Origin: Bacteroidia bacterium
GTDB taxonomy: Bacteria; Bacteroidota; Ignavibacteria; SZUA-365
Assembly: GCA_027493955.1 (NCBI GenBank)
Contig: JAOSJT010000001.1
Coordinates: forward strand, 1,537,131 to 1,601,130
Direction: 5' to 3'
Length of the DNA: 64,000 nucleotides
Positions 37,725-46,405 of this stretch are shown in pieces; positions within the stretch are counted from its first letter, which is position 1, and each line of letters opens with the position of its first letter. Below the pieces are notes generated by a model. The model was given only the letters and a program-made list of their open reading frames with translations, was not told the DNA's origin and ran no database searches. A program made the translations under genes and the position numbers.

Positions 37725-37796
37725 GGATTGTGCGGACCTCCTGTTATCGCCTACGTCGCTGTGATAGGCGGATTGTAGGGGGCTCCTGTTATCGCG
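37725..37796. repeat. Direct repeat of about 26 bp after the defence operon
   Basis: GGATTGT followed by CTCCTGTTATCGC recurs at 37725-37750 and 37770-37795, 45 bases apart, with a few mismatches between. It starts 7 bases after the helicase stop codon. The segment between the copies contains CGCCTA and TAGGCG, which can pair. Confidence 0.8.
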
Positions 37797-37924
37797 GAGA
37801 TATCCGGGGGCACTGAGGGAGGTTTTGATGGGATCACTCGAAAAATACGTTCCAGCCTACAGCACCCGTTAAAGCAATGCAATCGATAAAGCTCTATTCC
37901 CCATAAATTTCTCCTCTGCGTCTC

Positions 37925-38000
37925 TGCGCCGGCCCCCGAGCGAGGCTTCGGCGGTCCCTGAGCGCAGTCGAAGGGCAGCCACCGTCGAAGGGCCGCGATC
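37925..38000. repeat. Dispersed intergenic repeat (GAGCGCAGTCGAAGGGC type)
   Basis: The stretch contains CTCTGCGTCTCTGCG, then GAGCGAGGCTTCGGCGG, then CCTGAGCGCAGTCGAAGGGC and CCGTCGAAGGGCC. Related fragments are found at 42985-43440. Such CTGAGCG-AGTCGAAGGG elements are widely dispersed between genes in this phylum; this is from memory, not a search. Confidence 0.6.
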
Positions 38001-38106
38001 AGAATGCTTCTTCCCGGATAAGTGCTACTTTTACAATGGAACGTGTTCACTTCAGCAATTGCGACAATAGGTTGAAACTCGCCAGTACCTCTCACAGGAG
38101 CCACGC

Positions 38107-39294
38107 ATGAAATTCGATTTTATCAATCCAACAAAAGTTATATTCGGCGCGGGATCGCTCGCGCGACTGGGCGAAGCGGTGCGCGCGCACGGCAGCCGCG
38201 CCCTGCTCGTTACCGGCGGCGGCAGCGTGAAACGCAACGGCAGCTTTGATCGCGCAATCGCAAGCCTGGAAGCGGCGGGTGTGTCCGTAGTGGAATGCTC
38301 CGGCGTGGAACCCAATCCCCGTATCTCCACCGTCATCCGCGGCGCGAATACTGCCCGCGAGCACTCCTGCGATGTGGTGATCGCGCTTGGCGGCGGCAGC
38401 ACCATGGACGCCGCCAAAGTCATGGCCGCGGCTGTGTTGTATGATGGCGATCCCTGGGATATGATCGCCCATGGGCAAGCGGAGCAACGCCTCCCGACCA
38501 GCGCCTTGCCGATCATCACCGTGCCCACGCTCGCGGCCACAGGTTCGGAGATGAATCGCGGCGCCGTGATCACCAATGAAGAGACGACGGAGAAATCCGC
38601 CGTCATCGCGGACTGCCTCTTCCCGCGCGTCGCCGTGGTCGATCCGGAACTGACCGTCAGCGTTCCGCCTGATCAGACAGCCTATGGCGTCTGCGACCTG
38701 ATCACGCATGTGACCGAAGGATATTTTAATGGTGTGGATGGTACGCCGCTGCAGGACCGCTTCGCAGAGGGCGTGATTCTCACCGCCATCGAGTGTGGCC
38801 CGAAGGCCGTGGCCGACGGAAACAACATCGAAGCACGCACGCAGATTCAATGGGCGTCCGTGGTGGCGCTCAACGGCTGGGTGCAGGTTGGCACACGGGC
38901 CGCCTATCCCGTGCACGGCATCGAGCATACAATTTCCGCGCATCACGACGTGGCGCATGGAGCGGGCCTGGCCGTGGTCAATCCCGCATGGATGCTCTTC
39001 GCGGCGAAGTCCCGTCCCGCGAAATTCGCGCAGTTTGCCGTGCGCGTCATGGGTGTGCTTGCTGTGGACAAAAACGAGGTGGAGGTCGCCTTCGAGGGCA
39101 TCGACCGCTTCGAGGCCTTCCTCCGCTCCATCGGCTGCCCCACCCGACTCTCGGAGCTCGGCATAGGCGATGAACTGCTCGGGCGCTATGCGGCAGATAC
39201 CATACGCATCGCGAATCATCCCAAGCGCATACTACCCGGTCGACCGCCGATGAGCGAGGAGGATATCGTGGAGATGTTGCGGGGGGTGGTGTAG
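38107..39294 (+). CDS. Iron-containing alcohol dehydrogenase (BDH/YqhD-like)
   Basis: A 395-residue NAD(P)-dependent oxidoreductase of the group III metal alcohol dehydrogenases. The N-terminal half binds the cofactor (INPTKVIFGAGSL; LVTGGGSVKRNGSF; IALGGGSTMDAAKVMA near residue 95-110; TVPTLAATGSEMN). The C-terminal half carries the metal ligands: Asp and His in VCDLITHV, His in VHGIEH, and His in VAHGAGLAVV. Length fits the family (about 385-395). AGGAG precedes the ATG by 6 bases. Closest described relatives by pattern are BDH/YqhD-type enzymes, which reduce short aldehydes such as butyraldehyde. The substrate is not determinable here. It stands alone, preceded by a repeat region. Confidence 0.94.
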   Translation: MKFDFINPTKVIFGAGSLARLGEAVRAHGSRALLVTGGGSVKRNGSFDRAIASLEAAGVSVVECSGVEPNPRISTVIRGANTAREHSCDVVIALGGGSTMDAAKVMAAAVLYDGDPWDMIAHGQAEQRLPTSALPIITVPTLAATGSEMNRGAVITNEETTEKSAVIADCLFPRVAVVDPELTVSVPPDQTAYGVCDLITHVTEGYFNGVDGTPLQDRFAEGVILTAIECGPKAVADGNNIEARTQIQWASVVALNGWVQVGTRAAYPVHGIEHTISAHHDVAHGAGLAVVNPAWMLFAAKSRPAKFAQFAVRVMGVLAVDKNEVEVAFEGIDRFEAFLRSIGCPTRLSELGIGDELLGRYAADTIRIANHPKRILPGRPPMSEEDIVEMLRGVV

Positions 39295-39483
39295 TATCCG
39301 CAATTCATCAGCACTGAGTTGAATCGCCTCTCATCCCCGCTTTTCCGTCTCAACTTCCATCGAAGCCTGTCACAGCGTCAATGCGAGGTTCAGAGATCCG
39401 CATCAGAGGTACATACGCAATACGTGCACACGTGGACGGGACGAGCGCGAGCGCAATGCACGTATGCATTTCCGCGCCCCCTC

Positions 39484-39512
39484 TTGACTGTGTCGTTGAA
39501 AATGACTACAAT
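39484..39512 (+). promoter_or_regulatory. Sigma-70-type promoter of first T9SS paralogue
   Basis: TTGACT at 39484-39489 and TACAAT at 39507-39512 with a 17-base spacer. The bases from about 39498 to the ATG at 39552, including TACAAT and GCAGGAGGAT, recur almost unchanged before the second paralogue, which supports function. Confidence 0.75.
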
Positions 39513-39551
39513 GTCCGTTTCGATGCACCTTTATTTCGGCAGGAGGATCTC

Positions 39552-41162
39552 ATGAAGCGCCTGGTACTGTTTCTTTTCGCACTGCTCCCCATCGCAAGCT
39601 TGAATGGCAACGCGCAGATCGTCGGCGGTGTCGCGCTGGAGTACGATTCCGCCATGCTGTTTACCGTAGAAGCGGGCACGACGCTGCAATTCGAGCTCGT
39701 GGCGCGGGACACTGCGAACAACGTAATTGAAAATTGGCACACGATCGGACAGAACGCGGTGCTCGCTGTGCGTGGCACGGACGCCGAAACGGACAGCAGC
39801 ACGAGATCATGGAGCGCCGATCCGCTGGGTTTCTCCTGGCTGGAACTGCGGCTGAACGGCACCGTGCTCACCTTGGATTCGGTTGGACAGGATCAGGGAT
39901 TGTACTACACCCTCCCCCCTTCCGCGTTCACGCTCGGTAAGGCCACCCTCGACTTCACGTTGACCTTAGCCGGGAAAGACATTACGCTTACGGTTACTCC
40001 AACGTTCACCATGTTCGCACAGCAAACCCCTCCCATCACCATCGTTCCCGGACCGCACGAAAATTATCTCGTGGAAGTGACCTGGCCGAAGTCGGACAAG
40101 GAGAAGGTGTTCCTGCTGCGCCGCTATGAAATCGTCGTCGCGCCAAGAGATCGCTACCTGAACATGATCACCACTCCCGACATTGCAACTTCCTTTTCCG
40201 CCGCCTTCCCCTCCGAGTTCGAAACTGGGCCTGGGAGCCCAAGCATCTTCGTTGGTACGGTGTACATCAGGGGTGTGACGAATTACTTTCTCATGTCCAG
40301 CGTCCGCCGACTGGACATGATGGGTGATGCCCGACAGATTATCATGGCGAACAAAGCCGGCGATGCGAGTATCAAGGGCTGGTCCGATCCCTTCGAGATC
40401 ATCGACCATGCCCCGTATCCGTTCGCCCTGCTCAAGCCGCCGGATCAAACCCGGCTTATACTCTTACCCTTCCACACCGAGACCTTTACATGGACCAAAG
40501 CCCTGCCCCAGGATCCGTACACCGACATGCAGATTTCTCGATTTAGTCCGATGACCTGCAGCGACACGGTGAAGTACGAGGTTACCTTTGTGGACTCGCA
40601 AACCTTGACACGCAGCATGAACTACCCCTCCGACAGCAATGGACTAGCGGCATCGCTCACCATGACGCACAAACAACTTGCGGGAATCATCGAAGCAATG
40701 TCGGGTAGCCCGACCACACTTGAACAGGAGGTAACGTGGTATGTAACGGCGCGCGATTACGACGGCTATTTGAATTCGGACGAAGGGCCGCTGTTCGCGA
40801 CCCTTTCCTCACCGCCCAATCTCGATCCGCAAAACCGCCCTGGGTACAGGCTGATTCTAAGGATCGAGGTGACAGGTGTCGATCCCGGACCGATAATCCC
40901 GGACTTCACCTTGCACCAGAATTTTCCGAATCCGTTTTCACCATCAACATCAATTCTCTTCGACCTGCACTCTCCGGCGCATTGCCGGCTGCTGGTCTAT
41001 AACATCGTCGGCGAAGAAGTCGCACTACTTCAGGAAGGCCTACTCGAGAGCGGCAAGTACCAGTATATCTTCAACGGCGATGGTCTGCCTCCGGGTGTGT
41101 ACTCGTACCGCTTGGAAGTTGACGGTGCCATACATGCGCGGAGCATGCTGCTGCTGCGCTGA
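39552..41162 (+). CDS. T9SS-secreted protein, tandem paralogue 1
   Basis: A 536-residue exported protein. GGAGG lies 5 bases before ATG 39552, and the signal peptide is LVLFLFALLPIASLNGNAQ. The mature part is beta-rich with Ig-like character (VEAGTTLQFELVARDTANN; GPHENYLVEVTWPKSDKE) and long stretches shared with the next gene, such as NYFLMSSVRRLDMMGDARQI and GDASIKGWSDPFEIIDHAP. The last 80 residues are a T9SS sorting domain (QNFPNPFSPSTSILFDL ... ARSMLLLR). No enzyme motif is visible. Identity with the paralogue at 41244 looks like about 60 percent by eye. Structural or binding role inferred. Confidence 0.9.
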   Translation: MKRLVLFLFALLPIASLNGNAQIVGGVALEYDSAMLFTVEAGTTLQFELVARDTANNVIENWHTIGQNAVLAVRGTDAETDSSTRSWSADPLGFSWLELRLNGTVLTLDSVGQDQGLYYTLPPSAFTLGKATLDFTLTLAGKDITLTVTPTFTMFAQQTPPITIVPGPHENYLVEVTWPKSDKEKVFLLRRYEIVVAPRDRYLNMITTPDIATSFSAAFPSEFETGPGSPSIFVGTVYIRGVTNYFLMSSVRRLDMMGDARQIIMANKAGDASIKGWSDPFEIIDHAPYPFALLKPPDQTRLILLPFHTETFTWTKALPQDPYTDMQISRFSPMTCSDTVKYEVTFVDSQTLTRSMNYPSDSNGLAASLTMTHKQLAGIIEAMSGSPTTLEQEVTWYVTARDYDGYLNSDEGPLFATLSSPPNLDPQNRPGYRLILRIEVTGVDPGPIIPDFTLHQNFPNPFSPSTSILFDLHSPAHCRLLVYNIVGEEVALLQEGLLESGKYQYIFNGDGLPPGVYSYRLEVDGAIHARSMLLLR

Positions 41163-41175
41163 TATTGCCCGTTAC

Positions 41176-41204
41176 TTGCTTCTTTTTGTGAAAATGACTA
41201 CAAT
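41176..41204 (+). promoter_or_regulatory. Promoter of second T9SS paralogue
   Basis: TTGCTT at 41176-41181, a 17-base spacer and TACAAT at 41199-41204. The -10 box and everything downstream to the ATG at 41244 match the promoter of the first paralogue; only the -35 half and upstream sequence differ. Confidence 0.7.
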
Positions 41205-41243
41205 GTCCGTTTCGATGCACCTTTATTCCGGCAGGAGGATATC

Positions 41244-42869
41244 ATGAAGCGCCTGGTACTGTATGTTTTCGCCCTGCTCCCCATCGCAACATTAATCAGC
41301 AACGCGCAAATCGTTGGCGGAATCGAGTTGGATTACGATCCTGCAACGACGTTCACGGTAGAAGCCGGCACGACGCTGCCATTCGAATTGGTTGCACGCG
41401 ACACGGCACGCAACATCATCGGGAACTGGGACGCGATCGGACGGAATGCCGTTCTTACCGTGCGGGGCTCGAATGCGGAGACAGACAGCAGCACGCGGTC
41501 GTGGAGCGATGATCCGCTTGGCTTCAGTTGGCTGGAGCTGAGGCTGAATGGCACCCTGCTCGTCCTCGATTCGACGGGAGCGGAGCAACAAGATGTTCTG
41601 CTCTTCTACACCATTCCCACAGCCGCATTCACGACAGGGCGGGCAGCTCTCGCCTTTACACAAAGTGCTACCGGAAGAGATATCATTCTGGGCGTTACGC
41701 CGCGCGTCGCACAGCTCGAGCAGCAGTCCCCACCGATCACCATTCTTCCCGGCCCCGATGATAACTATTTCGTGGACCTGGGGTGGCCACTATCGGGCGA
41801 TGACAAGGTTTTTCTGCAACGGCGCTATGAAATCGTCGTAGCTCCGAGAGACCGCTACCTGAACTGGATTTCCGGGCGCAACGTCGAGACCTCCTTTAGC
41901 GCACTGTTCCCGGCCGAGTTCGATACCAGCAGAATGGGCCTTTCGAATATTTTTTCTGGCCGGGTGTACATCAATGGGCTGACAAATTACTTCCTCATGT
42001 CAAGCGTCCGCCGCATCGACGCAAATGGAGACGTCCGGCAGATCATCATGGCGAACAAAGAAGGCGATGCGAGTATCAAGGGATGGTCCGATCCTTTCGA
42101 GATTATCGACCATGCACCGAATCCGTTCGCATTAAGGGAGCCAGTGGATCGCACCATACTCGTCCTGTCCAGGGCAAGCGACACCCAAACGTTCACGTGG
42201 GTCAAATCCCTGCCGCAGGACCCATACACCGACATCCAAGTCTCCCGCTTCAATCCCGCAACATACTCGGACGCAGTGAAATACGACATCACCTTTGTTG
42301 ATGCTCCTACTCTGACGCGCAGCGTAGTATTCGACGCCGACAGCGGTGGTCTCGCGGCATCCTTTAGTACGACTCATGGGCAACTCGCCGTGATCATGGA
42401 TCAGCTCTCGGGGAGCCCAACAAGCACGCAACAGGAAGTCGTATGGTATGTGACCGCGCGTGACTACGACAACAGCTTTGGCCAAATGGAGGGCCCACAG
42501 TACGCGACCATGTCATCGCCGCCGTACCTGGATCCTCAGACGCGCCCCGGATTTCGGTTGAGGCTTGTCAAGGAGCCAACGCATGTTGACTTCGAACTGA
42601 ATCCGGAGCATTTCGCGCTGAGGCAAAATTTTCCCAATCCATTTTCTCCTTCCACATCGATACGGGTGGAGATACCCTATCCCACATGGGGTCGTCTTGC
42701 GGTGTATAATCTCCTCGGAGAAGAGGTCGCGATTCTTCACGACGGAATGCTTCCGGCAGGGAGATACCCCTTTCAGTTCAAGAGTGCCGGACTTACGCCG
42801 GGAGTGTACACCTACACACTTTTCGTGAATGGTGAACAATTTACGCGGAGCATGCTGATGCTCCGCTGA
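41244..42869 (+). CDS. T9SS-secreted protein, tandem paralogue 2
   Basis: A 541-residue exported protein, the tandem copy of the gene at 39552. It shares GGAGG before the ATG, the signal peptide (LVLYVFALLPIATLISNAQ) and nearly every segment in the same order (NYFLMSSVRRIDANGDVRQI; EGDASIKGWSDPFEIIDHAP; QEVVWYVTARDYD). It ends with the T9SS sorting domain QNFPNPFSPSTSIRVEIP ... TRSMLMLR. Having its own copy of the promoter, it can be expressed independently. Substitutions concentrate between motifs in surface-like loops. Binding or structural role inferred. Confidence 0.9.
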   Translation: MKRLVLYVFALLPIATLISNAQIVGGIELDYDPATTFTVEAGTTLPFELVARDTARNIIGNWDAIGRNAVLTVRGSNAETDSSTRSWSDDPLGFSWLELRLNGTLLVLDSTGAEQQDVLLFYTIPTAAFTTGRAALAFTQSATGRDIILGVTPRVAQLEQQSPPITILPGPDDNYFVDLGWPLSGDDKVFLQRRYEIVVAPRDRYLNWISGRNVETSFSALFPAEFDTSRMGLSNIFSGRVYINGLTNYFLMSSVRRIDANGDVRQIIMANKEGDASIKGWSDPFEIIDHAPNPFALREPVDRTILVLSRASDTQTFTWVKSLPQDPYTDIQVSRFNPATYSDAVKYDITFVDAPTLTRSVVFDADSGGLAASFSTTHGQLAVIMDQLSGSPTSTQQEVVWYVTARDYDNSFGQMEGPQYATMSSPPYLDPQTRPGFRLRLVKEPTHVDFELNPEHFALRQNFPNPFSPSTSIRVEIPYPTWGRLAVYNLLGEEVAILHDGMLPAGRYPFQFKSAGLTPGVYTYTLFVNGEQFTRSMLMLR

Positions 42870-42895
42870 GCTCACTCGTTGCGATTATATACAAG

Positions 42896-42946
42896 CGCAC
42901 CGCCGCAGCCGGGACCGGATGTATCCGATCCACGACTGCGGCGGCG
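42896..42946. terminator. Large hairpin after the T9SS pair
   Basis: CGCCGCAG (42901-42908) pairs with CTGCGGCG (42936-42943), enclosing a second small hairpin CGGAT...ATCCG. There is no T-tract, so termination is likely but not certain. It lies 27 bases after the stop codon of the second paralogue. Confidence 0.6.
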
Positions 42947-42984
42947 CTGCGTTTGACATGGGGACCAGGTTCTTGATGACAGCC

Positions 42985-43440
42985 AGCATCGTCACCCTGA
43001 GTCATGTAACCATCGCTCCGCACCGGTTTATATCGAGTGTGACATTTGAGAAAATGTTAAAAAGTACCGTCATGCTGAGCGCAGCGCCGCAGAATGGGTT
43101 TAGGTTGAAAAACAATGCTAACCCGGCGCGAAGTCGAAGCACGGCGTCCGTCTTATTCGGTGTTTACAAGTCCAGATCCAAAGTTGTCATGAGCAGGAGG
43201 CACGACAAGCAAATCGGCGGGTGAAGCGCGAAAGTCAGCAGAGTGCCGGCTCGAAGGGTGAAGACTCGCCGCGGCGGGGTGATTGGTTTCGGTCCAGCAA
43301 TCGGTTGGCAAGTCCTCTCGAGTCTCCGAGTGCGATGCGAAAAGAATCACCCTTCGAGACGCAGCCGCACACGATCAGTGCTTCGAGCTGTTTTCGTTGC
43401 GCGGCTGCTCCTCAGGGTGACGATATGTGTTGGCATCAGT
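42985..43440. repeat. Cluster of dispersed repeat fragments
   Basis: Within 450 bases occur several related fragments in both orientations: CATGCTGAGCGCAGCG, GGCGCGAAGTCGAAGC, GCTCGAAGGGTGAAGAC, TCACCCTTCGAGACGCAGCC and GCTGCTCCTCAGGGTGAC. Paired CACCCTTCGAGACGC ... CTCAGGGTGA ends are typical of small palindromic intergenic elements. No gene is supportable here; the region separates the T9SS pair from katG. Confidence 0.65.
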
Positions 43441-43480
43441 AAGCCCTGATGTCATTAACCAAATGGACCAGCGTGCGGTG

Positions 43481-45790
<2,310 letters not shown>

Positions 45791-45804
45791 CTATGAAAAA
45801 AGGA

Positions 45805-46200
45805 CTACTGTTTCTTCCTGCCGCGCAGTATCACCTGATAATCGCGGATGTCGTATTCCCGCAATTTCTGCCTCCCCTCTACGGTGAGCCAGTCCCAGGG
45901 AATGTCAATGATCGTCCCGTCTTCTTCATCAATGAAGTGATGGTGCTTCTGCAGATTGGGATCAAACACCACTATGCCCTCCTTGAGCACCTGCGTGCGC
46001 AACAGCCCCTTCTCCACGAAGAGATTGAGCGTGTTGTACACGGTTGCGCGCGAAACGATGGAGCATCTTTTTTGCGCCTCGACGAGAATATCGTCCGCGG
46101 TGGGATGATGGTTGTTGCCCAACACCGCTTCCGCGATTGCCACGCGCTGCGCGGTGGGTTGTATGCCGTGATCCTGCAGTGCAGCTATTGCGCTATTCAT
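45805..46200 (-). CDS. Fur-family regulator, PerR/Irr-like
   Basis: A 131-residue DNA-binding regulator. The N-terminal winged helix is clear (GIQPTAQRVAIAEAVL; PTADDILVEAQKR; VSRATVYNTLNLFVEKGLL). The dimerisation half begins FDPNLQKHHHFIDEEDGTIIDIP. The HHH cluster is the metal- or haem-binding segment of the family. The CxxC pairs that hold structural zinc in classical Fur and PerR are absent; there is one cysteine only. Irr-type and some atypical PerR proteins lack them too. ATG 46200 is the last start that keeps the conserved helix. Because katG follows 140 bases downstream on the same strand, regulation of peroxide defence by iron or haem status is inferred. Confidence 0.9.
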   Translation of the reverse strand: MNSAIAALQDHGIQPTAQRVAIAEAVLGNNHHPTADDILVEAQKRCSIVSRATVYNTLNLFVEKGLLRTQVLKEGIVVFDPNLQKHHHFIDEEDGTIIDIPWDWLTVEGRQKLREYDIRDYQVILRGRKKQ

Positions 46201-46207
46201 GACACGT

Positions 46208-46236
46208 AATATACATGCGCACGTGGACGTTGTCAA
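46208..46236 (-). promoter_or_regulatory. Promoter of the Fur-family regulator, near-leaderless
   Basis: On the minus strand TTGACA (46236-46231), a 17-base spacer and TATATT (46213-46208). Transcription would begin about 46201-46202, one or two bases before ATG 46200. A short AT-rich inverted repeat (TATT-CT-AATA) lies just upstream of the -35 box and may be an autoregulatory site, which is weak evidence. Confidence 0.65.
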
Positions 46237-46340
46237 GTATTAGAATAAGTCCAATTGATGAAATTCTTTCGGTGATGCATTTTTTACCTCATTGCTGCCT
46301 GCCTTGCGTCATGACGCACATGCTTTTCCTCCGAACGCGA

Positions 46341-46372
46341 ACCGCCCATCACCGGTAACGATGATGGGCGGT
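46341..46372 (-). terminator. Hairpin downstream of the ASH-domain gene
   Basis: ACCGCCCATCA (46341-46351) pairs perfectly with TGATGGGCGGT (46362-46372). It lies 34 bases after the stop at 46406. The following sequence is not T-rich, so it may also be a transcript-protecting hairpin. Confidence 0.65.
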
Positions 46373-46405
46373 CGGGAGTGACAACGTGCGTGAGCTGCTG
46401 AGCCG

